In this document: positions 1 through 10,044 of the stretch, in pieces
Position numbering within the stretch: the first letter of the stretch is position 1
Layout: the number at the start of each line of letters is the position of its first letter
Assembly: GCF_025961225.1 (NCBI RefSeq)
Contig: NZ_JAOQNG010000002.1
Span: 62,001 to 126,000 of the forward strand
Direction: 5' to 3'
Source of the DNA: Azospirillum canadense
GTDB taxonomy: Bacteria; Pseudomonadota; Alphaproteobacteria; Azospirillales; Azospirillaceae
DNA length: 64,000 nt
Translations under genes and position numbers: made by a program
The notes under the pieces: generated by a model
Told to the model about the DNA's origin: nothing
What the model saw: only the letters and a program-made list of their open reading frames with translations
Database searches by the model: none

Positions 1-493
1 TGCGCGGCGTCACCGCGGCGGCGAGCGCCGTAGTGTCGAGGCGGAGCGTGGCGGGGTCGGCGCCAACGGGAACCAGCGTGGCGCCGGCGGCGCGGACGCA
101 GGCCTCGTAGGTCAGGTACATGGGCTCCGGCACCAGCACCTCGTCGCCGGCCTCAACCAGGCACTGGGCGGCGTTGAACAGGCCATTCTGCGCGCCGGCG
201 CAGACGATGACGTTCTCCGGCGCGACGTCCATGCCCGTGCGCCGCGCGTGGTCGCGGGCCAATGCCGCGCGCAGCTCCGGCCGGCCGGCGATGGGGGTGT
301 AGTGGGTGTCGCCGGCGTGCAGGGCGGCGATGGCGGCATCGCGCACCGGCTCCGGCGTGTCGAAGTCTGGGTCGCCGACGCTCAGCACGATCACGTCCTC
401 GCCGCGCGCCTTGGCCGCCCAGGCCGCGAAATGGATGTCCCACGCCGCCACGCGGTCGCCGCGGATGCGGTCCGTCAGGGTAGAAAAGCGCAT
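1..493 (-). CDS. Class I/II aminotransferase, N-terminal part (cut by window edge)
   Basis: This is the first 164 or so codons of a PLP-dependent fold-type I aminotransferase; the 3' part, including the PLP lysine, lies beyond position 1. The reading frame shows the family's usual N-terminal order: a VLSVGDPDFDTP motif, then HYTPIAGRPELRAA, then the cofactor-region motif VCAGAQNGLFNAAQ, then DEVLVPEPMYLTYEA. I chose the ATG at 491-493 because the conserved sequence begins soon after it, although the ribosome site is weak. It lies 41 bp downstream of the epoxide-hydrolase-like gene on the same strand, so the two may be co-transcribed. The substrate cannot be told from this fragment; aspartate- or alanine-type aminotransferases share these motifs. 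Confidence 0.85.
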   Translation of the reverse strand, partial: MRFSTLTDRIRGDRVAAWDIHFAAWAAKARGEDVIVLSVGDPDFDTPEPVRDAAIAALHAGDTHYTPIAGRPELRAALARDHARRTGMDVAPENVIVCAGAQNGLFNAAQCLVEAGDEVLVPEPMYLTYEACVRAAGATLVPVGADPATLRLDTTALAAAVTPR

Positions 494-534
494 CTCCGGA
501 AAGCCCCAACGCTTGATGGTTGTTCGTTGCGATC

Positions 535-2014
<1,480 letters not shown>

Positions 2015-2017
2015 GGC

Positions 2018-2716
2018 TCAATAGGGATCGGTGCGCGGCACCGGTGGGGATTCGTTCAGCCAATCTTCCAACCGCTGCGCCTGCGGTGTGCGCTCCGGTT
2101 CGGGAGGTGGAGAGGCTTTCGGTTCGGGGGGCGGCGGCATCGCGGCGGACTGGGGCGGGCTTCCCAGCGGACGCCCGGCGTGGACGGTCCCACGCGCGTC
2201 GACCAGCGGCTGGAACCGCCGGCCGTCGGCCGCCACGAAGGTGCCCGTCCCGCTCGGCCGGTTGCGGGTGAAGGTGCCGACGTAGCGACTGCCGTCGGGG
2301 TAGGTCAGCGTGCCGGAGCCGGTGCGGCGGTCGTCGCGCCACTCGCCCCGGTACTCTCGCCCATCCGGCCAGACGAAGGTCCCCTGGCCGTTGGCCAACC
2401 CGCGTTCAAAGGCGCCATCCAGGCGCCGGCCATCCCGCCACGCCACGCGGGCGCGGCCTTCCAGGCGCCCGTCGAGGAGAGTGCCCTCGACCTGCCCGTC
2501 GGCGCGACCGTCGTAGGACCAGGACAGCACGCCAGGCCCGTTCGCCCAGCCGTTCCGGCAGGCGCCCGACCAACGGATGACCTTGCGTCGTTCCGGATAC
2601 TGGTCCCACACCCGGCAGTCGGAACCCTGGACCGTCACGGCCTGCTCGGCCCGCGCCGGAACCGGCGTGAAGGCCGCGAGACACAGGAGCGCGTGCACGG
2701 CCGGCAGGGTGCGCAT
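2018..2716 (-). CDS. Secreted MORN-repeat protein
   Basis: This is a 232-residue protein with an N-terminal signal peptide (hydrophobic residues about 5-18, likely cleavage after ARA at about 23). About five MORN-type repeats follow, of the form G-x-G-x-x-x-W/Y-P-D-G-x-x-Y-x-G-x-W/F; the clearest are the units around GQGTFVWPDG and GSGTLTYPDG. The tail from about residue 185 is rich in Pro, Glu and Ser and looks disordered. MORN repeats form beta-hairpin rods that bind lipids or proteins; in bacteria they are often exported and of unknown role. It converges on the VOC gene with only 3 bp between the stop codons. No specific function is claimed. Confidence 0.8.
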   Translation of the reverse strand: MRTLPAVHALLCLAAFTPVPARAEQAVTVQGSDCRVWDQYPERRKVIRWSGACRNGWANGPGVLSWSYDGRADGQVEGTLLDGRLEGRARVAWRDGRRLDGAFERGLANGQGTFVWPDGREYRGEWRDDRRTGSGTLTYPDGSRYVGTFTRNRPSGTGTFVAADGRRFQPLVDARGTVHAGRPLGSPPQSAAMPPPPEPKASPPPEPERTPQAQRLEDWLNESPPVPRTDPY

Positions 2717-2972
2717 GGTGGTGGTCCCTCGCTGGCTGGGTTAGTCCGCGGGTGGTGCCTCCCCATCCAACCGAACCCGCCGGGTTGGGTTCCCGACGGA
2801 CGCGCGCACTGTCGCGATCGCGCCGGTACGCATGCTTATTAGGCTGGCCTGATATGCCCGACCGGCATTTGCAGCGCTGCGATGCCAAGTCCTATGACTG
2901 ATTTCAACAAATAAGAGCGACTCGCCACCGCAATCAACGCTGTAAACGCCCGAGAAATTTTAAAGGAAACCA

Positions 2973-4481
2973 ATGTACCGCGACCGTATTCGCCTGAAGT
3001 CCCTGTGGGGCAAGGTGGTGACTCCGGAAGAAGCCGCCTTGCTGATCCGCGATGGCATGACCATCGGGATGAGCGGCTTCACCCGCGCCGGCGACGCCAA
3101 GGCCGTTCCATTGGCGCTGGCCGAGCGCGCCGCGACGGAACGGCTGAAGGTCACGCTGATGACCGGCGCCTCGCTGGGCAACGACGTGGACCGCATCCTG
3201 ACGGAAGCCGGCGTGCTGGCCCGCCGCCTGCCGTTCCAGGCCGACCCCGTGCTGCGCAAGGCGATCAACCGCGGCGAGGTGATGTTCGTCGACCAGCACC
3301 TGTCGGAAACGGTGGAGCTTCTGCGCTCCCGCCAGATGGGGCCGGTCGACGTCGCGGTCATCGAGGCCTGCGCGATCACCGAGACGGGCGGCATCGTCCC
3401 GACCACCTCCATCGGCAACTCGGCGACCTTCGCCATCCTGGCGGAGAAGATCATCATCGAGCTGAACCTGACCCAGCCGCTCGATCTTGAGGGGATGCAC
3501 GACGTTTACATCCCGACGCGCCGCCCCTTCCGCGAACCGATCCCGGTGGTGACGTCGGAGAGCCGCGCCGGCCTGCCCTACATCCCCATCGACCCGTCGA
3601 AGATCGCGGCCATCGTGGTGACGCGCAAGCAGGACAGCAGCGCCACCATCCTGCCGCCCGACGACGAGACGCGGGGCATCGCCGGCCACCTGATCGAGTT
3701 CCTGGACCGCGAGGTGCGGCAGGGCCGGCTCGGCCGCTCGCTGAACCCCCTCCAGGCCGGCATCGGCACCATCGCCAACGCCGTGCTGCACGGGCTGATC
3801 GACGGGCCGTTCCACGACCTGACCATGTACAGCGAGGTGTTGCAGGACAGCACCTTCGATCTGTTCGACGCCGGAAAGCTGAATTTCGCGTCGGGATCCT
3901 CGATCACGCTGAGCGCCGGCAAATACGCCGAGGTGCTGCCGAAGATCGGCACCTACAAGGGCCGGCTGCTTCTGCGCCCGCAGGAGATCTCCAACCATCC
4001 GGAGGTGATCCGGCGGCTGGGCGTGATCGGCATCAACACGGCGCTGGAGTGCGACATCTACGGCAACGTGAATTCCACCCACGTCAACGGCACGCAGATG
4101 ATGAACGGCATCGGCGGATCCGGCGACTTCGCGCGCAACAGCCACCTCGCCGTCTTCGTAACCAAGTCGCTGGCCAAGGGCGGCGCCATCTCCAGCATCG
4201 TGCCGATGGTCACCCACACCGACCACAACGAGCACGACGTGGACGTGATCGTGACGGAGGTCGGGCTGGCCGACCTGCGCGGCCTCGCCCCGCGGGAACG
4301 GGCGGAAACGATCATCCGCAACTGTGTCCACCCCAGCTACCGCGAACCGGCGATGGACTATCACCGCCGCGCGCTCCAGCGCGGGGGCCACACGCCGCAT
4401 CTGCTGGAGGAGGCCTTCTCCTGGCATTCGCGGTACCAGCAGACGGGCAGCATGCAGCCGCGGGCGGCGGCTGCCGAATGA
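2973..4481 (+). CDS. Acetyl-CoA hydrolase/transferase family, succinate/acetate CoA-transferase type
   Basis: This 502-residue protein has the length and organisation of class I CoA-transferases of the succinyl-CoA:acetate type (AarC/Cat1/Ach1 group). The GIGTIANAV loop (263-269) is followed by the catalytic glutamate E288 in the MYSEVLQD motif, and the C-terminal half has NGIGGSGDFARN and the SSIVPMVTHTDH block. These enzymes form a glutamyl-CoA intermediate and move CoA between succinate, acetate and related acids. A clear AAAGGAAACC ribosome site precedes the ATG. The exact acid pair is uncertain, but E288 argues for a transferase rather than an unrelated thioesterase. It is cytoplasmic and stands alone. 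Confidence 0.9.
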   Translation: MYRDRIRLKSLWGKVVTPEEAALLIRDGMTIGMSGFTRAGDAKAVPLALAERAATERLKVTLMTGASLGNDVDRILTEAGVLARRLPFQADPVLRKAINRGEVMFVDQHLSETVELLRSRQMGPVDVAVIEACAITETGGIVPTTSIGNSATFAILAEKIIIELNLTQPLDLEGMHDVYIPTRRPFREPIPVVTSESRAGLPYIPIDPSKIAAIVVTRKQDSSATILPPDDETRGIAGHLIEFLDREVRQGRLGRSLNPLQAGIGTIANAVLHGLIDGPFHDLTMYSEVLQDSTFDLFDAGKLNFASGSSITLSAGKYAEVLPKIGTYKGRLLLRPQEISNHPEVIRRLGVIGINTALECDIYGNVNSTHVNGTQMMNGIGGSGDFARNSHLAVFVTKSLAKGGAISSIVPMVTHTDHNEHDVDVIVTEVGLADLRGLAPRERAETIIRNCVHPSYREPAMDYHRRALQRGGHTPHLLEEAFSWHSRYQQTGSMQPRAAAAE

Positions 4482-4496
4482 CGCGATGGGAGGATT

Positions 4497-4606
4497 TTCA
4501 CCACCAAGGCATCAAAACACCAAGATCAAGCTTGGTTTGGCCTAGGCTGCGGTCCGCGGCACGGGCTGGCGCCTTTGACTTGGTGCCTTGGTGTCTTGGT
4601 GGTGAA
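4497..4606. repeat. Long inverted repeat of the CACCAAGACACCAAGG type
   Basis: Two 28-base arms, 4497-4524 and 4579-4606, are reverse complements with four mismatches and flank a 54-base spacer. The arms are made of ACCAAG/ACACCAAG-like hexads and begin with TTCACCACCAAG. The element sits between the CoA-transferase stop and a convergent small gene, so it could form a long hairpin at both 3' ends. A related but distinct element is at 35064-35177. Confidence 0.75.
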
Positions 4607-4611
4607 TTCTC

Positions 4612-4794
4612 CTAACCCCGCCCGGCGTGCTGTTCCACATACAGCATCAGCGCCGGATAGTAATGGCGGTGCGACGCACTCTCTTGCTCACAGTAAAGGC
4701 GTGCCGAACCGCTCTCGATCCACGCGTCAAGTTCGCCGCTGGCGCGCTTTTGCGCGACGATGCGGTCGATCTTGTCCAGGATCTTATGGATCAC
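4612..4794 (-). CDS. Small hypothetical protein (60 aa)
   Basis: This is a 60-residue open frame with a GTG start and an AGAGGGG ribosome site seven bases upstream. It begins IHKILDKIDRIVAQKRASG, an amphipathic helix, and ends with the alphabet SARLYCEQESASHRHYYPAL; it has a single Cys and no membrane segment. I do not recognise a family. Support for coding comes from the ribosome site, the protein-like composition and its own strand in a gap with no better frame. It converges on the CoA-transferase across the long inverted repeat. Confidence 0.55.
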   Translation of the reverse strand: MIHKILDKIDRIVAQKRASGELDAWIESGSARLYCEQESASHRHYYPALMLYVEQHAGRG

Positions 4795-4998
4795 GTCCAA
4801 TCCCCTCTTCGTGTTGTTTGCCGGCAGTGCCGGTGATGTGCTGCGGACTATGGACCTCCGGCCGCGGTCGTGCTGCGCGTTGTCAGCATGCCTGCGTGCT
4901 GCAACGCACAAAGCCACCAGCGCCGGTGCCACCGGGAACCCTCGCCGGCCCCGCTGGTTGGCTCTGCTGTCCCAGCGCAGCAGCGGAGCGGCAGAACC

Positions 4999-5784
4999 AT
5001 GGAATTGAACGGAAAGGTCGCGCTGGTCACCGGCGCCGGGTCGGGCATCGGGAAGGCGGCGGCGGTCCTGTTCGCCCGCGCCGGGGCGAGCGTCGGCGTT
5101 CTCAGCCACACCGACGACGAGATTCGCAAGACGGCGGAGGAGATCACTCGGGCCGGCGGCAAGGCCATCCCGCTGGTCGCCGACGTCGGCGACGATGCGG
5201 CAATGAAAAAGGCGGTGCAGCGGCTGGCGCAGGAATACGGACGGCTCGACATCGTCTTCGCCAACGCCGGCATCAACGGCGTCTGGGCCCCCATCGACGA
5301 GCTGACGCCGGAGGAGTGGGACCGCACCATCAACACCAACCTGCGCGGCACTTACCTGACGCTGCACCACGCGGTGCCGCACCTGAAGAAGGCCGGCGGC
5401 GGGTCGATCCTGGTCACCGCCTCCATCAACGGGACGCGGGTGTTCAGCAACGCCGGGGCCACCGCCTATTCCTGCACCAAGGCGGCGCAGGTGGCGATGG
5501 TAAAGATGCTGGCGCTGGAACTGGCCAAGCACCGCATCCGCGTCAACGCGATCTGCCCGGGCATGATCGACACGGACATCCAGGACAACACCCAGTCCCG
5601 CAACACCGAGAAGGCGGAGGAGCCGGCGGAGTACCCGAAGGGCGAAGTGCCGCTGACCGGCGGCAAGGCGGGCAGCAGCGACGACGTGGCGGAACTGGCG
5701 TTGTTCCTGGCGTCCGACCGGTCGAAGCACATCACCGGCACGCCCGTCTGGATCGACGGCGCCGAATCCCTGCTGATCGGCTGA
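4999..5784 (+). CDS. SDR family oxidoreductase
   Basis: This 261-residue protein is a classical short-chain dehydrogenase/reductase. It has the dinucleotide motif TGAGSGIG (11-18), the NAG motif (N89-G91), catalytic S142 and the YxxxK pair Y157/K161, with the Rossmann fold closing at the DTD block after CPGMI. Such enzymes oxidise or reduce alcohol and keto groups with NAD(P)(H). The ATG at 4999 comes seven residues before the first beta strand, as is usual. The gene ends 7 bp before the alpha-glucosidase gene, so the two probably form an operon, hinting at a carbohydrate-related substrate. The cofactor choice and substrate cannot be fixed from motifs alone. Confidence 0.9.
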   Translation: MELNGKVALVTGAGSGIGKAAAVLFARAGASVGVLSHTDDEIRKTAEEITRAGGKAIPLVADVGDDAAMKKAVQRLAQEYGRLDIVFANAGINGVWAPIDELTPEEWDRTINTNLRGTYLTLHHAVPHLKKAGGGSILVTASINGTRVFSNAGATAYSCTKAAQVAMVKMLALELAKHRIRVNAICPGMIDTDIQDNTQSRNTEKAEEPAEYPKGEVPLTGGKAGSSDDVAELALFLASDRSKHITGTPVWIDGAESLLIG

Positions 5785-5791
5785 GGGCCGG

Positions 5792-7396
5792 ATGGCGGCG
5801 GATCGAAATCTGGACGACTTCGCCTGGTGGCAGAGCGGGGTGGTCTATCAGGTCTACCCGCGCTCATTCCAGGATTCGAACGGGGACGGGGTGGGGGACC
5901 TGCCGGGGTTGCTGGCGCGGCTGGACCATCTGGTGACGTTGGGCGTGGACGCCGTGTGGATCTCGCCGATCTACCCGTCGCCGATGGCCGATTTCGGCTA
6001 CGATGTGGAGGACTACACCGGCGTCCACCCGCTGTTCGGGACGATGGAGGACTTCGACCGGCTGGTCGCCGCGGCGCACGAGCGCGGGCTGAAGGTGATC
6101 CTGGACTATGTGCCGAACCACAGCTCCGACCGGCACCCGTGGTTCGTGGCAAGCCGCTCCTCCCGCGACGACGCAAAGCGCGACTGGTACGTCTGGCGCG
6201 ACCCCGCTCCCGATGGCGGGCCGCCCAGCAACTGGCTGTCGGAGTTCGGGGGCAGTGCCTGGGAATGGGACGAGGCGACCGGGCAATACTACTACCACGC
6301 CTACCTGAAGGAGCAGCCGGACCTGAACTGGCGCAGCCCGGAGGTCCGCGCGGCCATGCTGGACGCGCTGCGCTTCTGGCTCGACCGCGGCGTGGACGGC
6401 TTCCGCGTGGACGCCATCCACCACCTGATCGAGGATGAGCAACTCCGCGACAACCCGCCGAACCCCGGCTGGCGCGAGGGCATGTCGCCGACACGGCGCG
6501 TGATCCGCATCCACACCATGGACCAGCCGGAAGTGCACGACGCCATTGCCGCCATGCGCCGCGTCGTGGATTCCTACTCCGGCGACCGGCTGCTGATCGG
6601 GGAGGCGTACCTGCCCATCGACCAGCTGATGGCCTATTACGGAACCGACCTGTCCGGCTTCCAGCTGCCCTTCAACTTCCACCTGCTGTCAACCCCGTGG
6701 GAGGCCAAGGCCCTGGCCGCCCTGATCGATCAGTATGAGGCGGCGCTGCCGCCCGGCGGCTGGCCGAACTGGGTGCTGGGCAACCACGACCGCTCCCGCG
6801 TGGCGAGCCGGCTGGGCAAGGCGCAGGCGCGGGTGGCGGCCATGCTGCTGCTGACGCTCCGCGGCACGCCCACGCTCTATCAGGGCGACGAGATCGGCAT
6901 GACCGACGTGCCCATCCCGCCGCACCTCGTGCAGGACCCCTGGGAAAAGAACGTGCCCGGCCTGGGACTCGGCCGCGATCCGGCGCGTACGCCCATGCCC
7001 TGGGACGGCACGCCCGGCGCCGGCTTTACCAGCGGGAAGCCCTGGCTGCCGCTGGGGCCGGAGGCGACGCGGGTGAACGTCACGGCGCAGGCGGCCGATC
7101 CGGGCTCCAAGCTCGCGCTCTACAAGGCCCTGCTGGCACTGCGGCGGGTGGAGCCGGCGCTCTCGGTGGGAAGCTACCGCCGCGTCTCGGCCGAGGACGA
7201 TGTGCTGGTGTACGAGCGGGCGCACGGCGGGCGCCGGCTGTGGGTGCTGCTGAACCTCGGGCGGGATCTGGCGATGGTGGACGCCCCGGTGGAGGGTGCC
7301 CATATCCGGGTATCGACCCACCTCGATCGGGACGGGGAGCCGGTGGCGGGCAGCGTCCGCCTGCGGCCCAACGAAGGGGTGGTCATCGGTCCATGA
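5792..7396 (+). CDS. GH13 alpha-glucosidase/alpha-amylase family protein
   Basis: This 534-residue protein is a complete glycoside hydrolase family 13 enzyme. The (beta/alpha)8 barrel shows region I DYVPNHSS (about 105-112), region II GFRVDAIHH with nucleophile D207, region III LIGEAYLP with acid/base E271, and region IV LGNHDRSR with transition-state stabiliser D333. The B-domain contains SAWEWDEATGQYYYH. This pattern matches oligo-1,6-glucosidase/alpha-glucosidase and related exo-acting enzymes that attack small alpha-glucosides. There is no signal peptide, so it probably works on imported disaccharides such as trehalose, sucrose or maltose. It follows the SDR gene by 7 bp. The alpha-1,4 versus alpha-1,6 preference is not decided here. 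Confidence 0.93.
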   Translation: MAADRNLDDFAWWQSGVVYQVYPRSFQDSNGDGVGDLPGLLARLDHLVTLGVDAVWISPIYPSPMADFGYDVEDYTGVHPLFGTMEDFDRLVAAAHERGLKVILDYVPNHSSDRHPWFVASRSSRDDAKRDWYVWRDPAPDGGPPSNWLSEFGGSAWEWDEATGQYYYHAYLKEQPDLNWRSPEVRAAMLDALRFWLDRGVDGFRVDAIHHLIEDEQLRDNPPNPGWREGMSPTRRVIRIHTMDQPEVHDAIAAMRRVVDSYSGDRLLIGEAYLPIDQLMAYYGTDLSGFQLPFNFHLLSTPWEAKALAALIDQYEAALPPGGWPNWVLGNHDRSRVASRLGKAQARVAAMLLLTLRGTPTLYQGDEIGMTDVPIPPHLVQDPWEKNVPGLGLGRDPARTPMPWDGTPGAGFTSGKPWLPLGPEATRVNVTAQAADPGSKLALYKALLALRRVEPALSVGSYRRVSAEDDVLVYERAHGGRRLWVLLNLGRDLAMVDAPVEGAHIRVSTHLDRDGEPVAGSVRLRPNEGVVIGP

Positions 7397-7418
7397 AAAC
7401 GGGGGCAGAGACAGCGAC

Positions 7419-7712
7419 ATGAGCGCGGACGTGAAGAACAACGCGGCCAAGAACCGCTACGAGCTGAAGGTCGGCGACGCGACGGCCATCGCGCAGTATG
7501 AGCCCGGCGAGGGCCGCATCACCTTCACCCACACGGAGGTGCCGGAAAGCCTGTCCGGCCAGGGCGTCGGGTCGGCGCTGGCCCGCGGCGCGCTGGACGA
7601 CGCGCGGGCGCGGGGCTTGCGCGTCGTGCCGGTCTGCACCTTCATCGCCGGCTATCTGAAACGCCATCCCGAATACCAGGACATCGTCGACCCGCCCCCG
7701 CCGGCCTCATGA
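7419..7712 (+). CDS. Small GNAT-fold N-acetyltransferase (YidJ/CG-type)
   Basis: This 97-residue protein matches the minimal GNAT family (Acetyltransf_CG type). It has the acetyl-CoA-binding loop LSGQGVGSALARGAL and the closing block VPVCTFIAGYLKRHPEYQDIV. Such proteins lack the N-terminal part of normal GNATs, and their acceptors are mostly unknown. The start ATG at 7419 gives the usual length. Its stop overlaps the start of the next gene by four bases (ATGA), so translation of the two is probably coupled. It follows the alpha-glucosidase gene by 22 bp, so all four genes from 4999 may share one transcript. Confidence 0.85.
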   Translation: MSADVKNNAAKNRYELKVGDATAIAQYEPGEGRITFTHTEVPESLSGQGVGSALARGALDDARARGLRVVPVCTFIAGYLKRHPEYQDIVDPPPPAS

Positions 7713-8500
7713 TTGGTGTGAGAGGGCTGCTGGCCGGCCTCACGCTCCTGCTGATGCCGGCGGGGGCGGGGGCCGCGACGCTGGAGATGGAGTTCGCCGC
7801 CTACAGCGGCGGCGTCTCGCTGGCCCGCGGCAGCGTGGTGCTGGATGAGGCGGCCGGTGGGCGCTACCGCGCGCGGCTGCTGGCGGAGGCCAGCCCGTGG
7901 CTGAGCCTGTTCACCAACTTCCGCTACAGCGCCGAATCCCAGGGCTTGCTGGAGACCGGTTCGGTGCGCCCCGACCGGTTCCGCGGCGAACGCCGGCTGC
8001 GGAAGAAGAACGACGTCATGGCGCTGGCCTTCCGGCCCGACGACGTGGAGGTGCAGGCGGAGCCGCCGCTCTCCGCCGACAAGGCCGCGCGTGTTCCGGC
8101 CGAGAGCCGCCGCGGCAGCGTCGATCCGCTCAGCGTCGGCGCGGCGGTCATCCTGTCGGCCAGCCGCGCCGGGGGCTGCGGCGGGACCTACCCGGTGTTC
8201 GACGGGCGCCGCCGCTACGACGTGATCATGAAGCCAAACGGGCGGCAGGAGCTTCCGCACTCCAGCTACCGCATCGCGTCTGGCACGGCGGAGGTCTGCG
8301 CGGTGACCATCCGTCCCGTGGCCGGCTTCCAGACCGACCGTGACCCGTCCAAGTTCTTCGCCGACGGCCAGGACCGCCACGCGACCGTCTGGTTCGGCCG
8401 CAACGCGTCGGGCGGCCGCGTCGTCCCGGTGACCGTCGAGGTACCGACCGACAGCGCGACCGTGCTGGTGCAGACGGTGGCGGTGAAGGAAGGCGGGTAG
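7709..8500 (+). CDS. DUF3108 family exported protein
   Basis: This 263-residue protein begins with a signal peptide (hydrophobic segment about 6-20, cleavage near GAGAA). It continues as a DUF3108-type beta-rich domain, seen in the opening EMEFAAYSGGVSLARGS, the ESQGLLETGSVRPDRF block and the PVFDGRRRYDVIM segment. Members are periplasmic or outer-membrane-associated and of unknown biochemical role. One cysteine pair (CGGTYPVF and AEVCAV regions) could form a disulfide. Its start overlaps the GNAT stop by four bases. Family membership is fairly secure; function is not. Confidence 0.8.
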   Translation: MIGVRGLLAGLTLLLMPAGAGAATLEMEFAAYSGGVSLARGSVVLDEAAGGRYRARLLAEASPWLSLFTNFRYSAESQGLLETGSVRPDRFRGERRLRKKNDVMALAFRPDDVEVQAEPPLSADKAARVPAESRRGSVDPLSVGAAVILSASRAGGCGGTYPVFDGRRRYDVIMKPNGRQELPHSSYRIASGTAEVCAVTIRPVAGFQTDRDPSKFFADGQDRHATVWFGRNASGGRVVPVTVEVPTDSATVLVQTVAVKEGG

Positions 8501-8516
8501 GGTGCGGGCGCCGCGG

Positions 8517-8616
8517 CCCCCTCCCTAACCCTCCCCCGCTCTCGCGGGAGAGGGGACTGCCGCCACCTTGCCCCAGAGCCCCTCCACCGCGAAGCGGGGG
8601 AGGGTTAGGGAGGGGG
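8517..8616. repeat. Perfect 24-bp inverted repeat (REP-like), possible bidirectional terminator
   Basis: Arms 8517-8540 and 8593-8616 are perfect 24-base reverse complements built from CCCCCTCCCTAACCCTCC-type sequence, separated by 52 bases that themselves hold a smaller hairpin (CCCGCTCTCGCGGGAG). The element lies exactly between two convergent genes, the DUF3108 gene and the glycine-zipper gene. It probably terminates or stabilises both transcripts. Confidence 0.8.
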
Positions 8617-8623
8617 CAAAAGC

Positions 8624-9190
8624 CTACTGCTGCGCCACCAGCTTCCACTGGCCGTCTTCGCCGCGGCAGGCGGTGCCGTTGGCGGTTTCCTGGCGGCCGT
8701 CGATGAAGACCTTGTGCTGGAACTCCTTGCACTCGCGCCCCTGCTGGTCGCGGCCGGCGCGGATCGGGGTGATGCTGCCGCGGGTGGTCGAGGAATCCGG
8801 GCTGTTCCAGCGGATGGTCTGGCCGACCGGCGCGTCCAGCGCGCGCGATTCCGCCGTGTGCACGGCGTCGCGGGAGCCGGGGCTGAGCTGGTCCATCAGG
8901 TAGCCGCCCGCGAAGTAGCCGAGCAGGCCGCCGGCGCCGATGGCCAGCAGGTTGCCGGTGCCCTTGCCGATCTGCGAGCCGACCAGCGCGCCCACAGCCG
9001 CCCCGCCGAGCTTGCCCAGCAGGTCGTTGTCGATGCCGAAGGTCTGGTTCTGGCTGTCCTGGCCTTGGTTGTTCTGGCCCTGGTTGTTCTGGTTGGGCCA
9101 GCCGAGACCGAAATTGCCCTGCGCCAGAGCCGGGGCGGACAGCAGGGACAGGCCCAGGCAGACGACCGTAGACATTCGGACCAGAGACAC
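8624..9190 (-). CDS. Exported glycine-zipper protein
   Basis: This 188-residue protein starts with a GTG at 9188-9190, chosen because an AAGGAG ribosome site lies eight bases upstream and the resulting N-terminus is a good signal peptide (VSLVRMSTVVCLG...SAPALA). A Gln/Asn-rich stretch follows (QNNQGQNNQGQ, residues about 29-42). Next comes a glycine-zipper membrane hairpin (LGGAAVGALVGSQIGKGTG, about 53-75). A C-terminal domain with SPGSRDAVHTAESRALD and ECKEFQHKVFIDGR resembles the 17-kDa surface-antigen/RT0821 family. Such lipoprotein-like or periplasmic proteins sit at the outer membrane. No lipobox Cys is visible, so it is probably not lipidated. Confidence 0.8.
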   Translation of the reverse strand: MSLVRMSTVVCLGLSLLSAPALAQGNFGLGWPNQNNQGQNNQGQDSQNQTFGIDNDLLGKLGGAAVGALVGSQIGKGTGNLLAIGAGGLLGYFAGGYLMDQLSPGSRDAVHTAESRALDAPVGQTIRWNSPDSSTTRGSITPIRAGRDQQGRECKEFQHKVFIDGRQETANGTACRGEDGQWKLVAQQ

Positions 9191-9284
9191 GGCGACTACT
9201 CCTTTTGCGCGGTTGGGTCCGCATCTCATCACCGCGGCCAAGCTGCCGGTTGGGGCAAAACGGCGACAAGAGAAAGGGGCGGCT

Positions 9285-10040
9285 TTACACCCAGCCGCCG
9301 TCGACGATGAAGCTCTGGTTCGTGCACATGGCGCTGTCGTCGGACGCCAGGAACAGCACCATGCGGGCGATGTCCACAGGCTCCAGCAGGCGCTTCAGGC
9401 ACTGGTGGTCGAGGATGGTGCGCTTGTTGTCCTCCGTGATCCACAGGCGCAGCTGCCGTTCGGTCATCACCGCGCCGGGCATCACGCAGTTGACCCGGAC
9501 GCCGGAGGGGCCGAGGTCGCGGGCGAGGCTGCGCGTCAGGCCGAGCACGGCGGACTTCGCGGCGCTGTAGGCCGCCATGCCGCCCTGGCCGATCACCCAA
9601 CTGATGGAGCCGAGGTTGACGATGGACCCGCCGCCGGCCTCGATCATCAGGGGCGCCGCGGCCTGGGCCGTGAAGAACTGGTGGCGCAGGTTCACGGCCA
9701 TGCGGTCGTCCCAATAGTCGGGCGTGACGTCCTGCCAGGGGTGGCGGTCGTTGCTGGCCGCGTTGTTGACGAGCACGCGCAACGGCCCGAGCGCGTCCGC
9801 GGCCTGTTGGACGGAGGCGCGCAGGGCGGCGATGTCGCGCAGGTCGCAGGGGAGGAACAGGGGTTTGGCCTCCCCCATCCGTTCCACAAGCGCGCGGGAG
9901 GGCTCCTCCGCGATGTCCAGGAAGGCGACGCGGCTGCCCTGGGCGCAGAAACGCTCGACGATGGCGGCGCCGATGCCGGTTCCGCCGCCGGTGACCAGCA
10001 CGGCCCGGTCCTTCAGGCTGGGGTAGCGCGCGTCGCTCAT
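9285..10040 (-). CDS. SDR oxidoreductase, probable sugar dehydrogenase of the xylose operon
   Basis: This 251-residue SDR shows TGGGTGIG (17-24), NNAAS at 92-96, catalytic S145 or S147 in GSISW, and Y158/K162. It is the last gene of the minus-strand sugar operon; its ATG starts 4 bp after the lactonase stop. Together with the SMP-30 lactonase it would make a sugar dehydrogenase/lactonase pair that turns an aldose such as xylose or arabinose into the aldonate, as in the oxidative pentose routes known from Caulobacter. That assignment is inference from neighbours. The downstream aldonate dehydratase is not in this window. Confidence 0.85.
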   Translation of the reverse strand: MSDARYPSLKDRAVLVTGGGTGIGAAIVERFCAQGSRVAFLDIAEEPSRALVERMGEAKPLFLPCDLRDIAALRASVQQAADALGPLRVLVNNAASNDRHPWQDVTPDYWDDRMAVNLRHQFFTAQAAAPLMIEAGGGSIVNLGSISWVIGQGGMAAYSAAKSAVLGLTRSLARDLGPSGVRVNCVMPGAVMTERQLRLWITEDNKRTILDHQCLKRLLEPVDIARMVLFLASDDSAMCTNQSFIVDGGWV

Positions 10041-10044
10041 GGGG

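Noticed and set aside
8517..8616. Possible small RNA gene between DUF3108 and the glycine-zipper gene
   Set aside because: The perfect arms and position between convergent stops fit a REP-like bidirectional terminator better, and no promoter-like sequence is visible.
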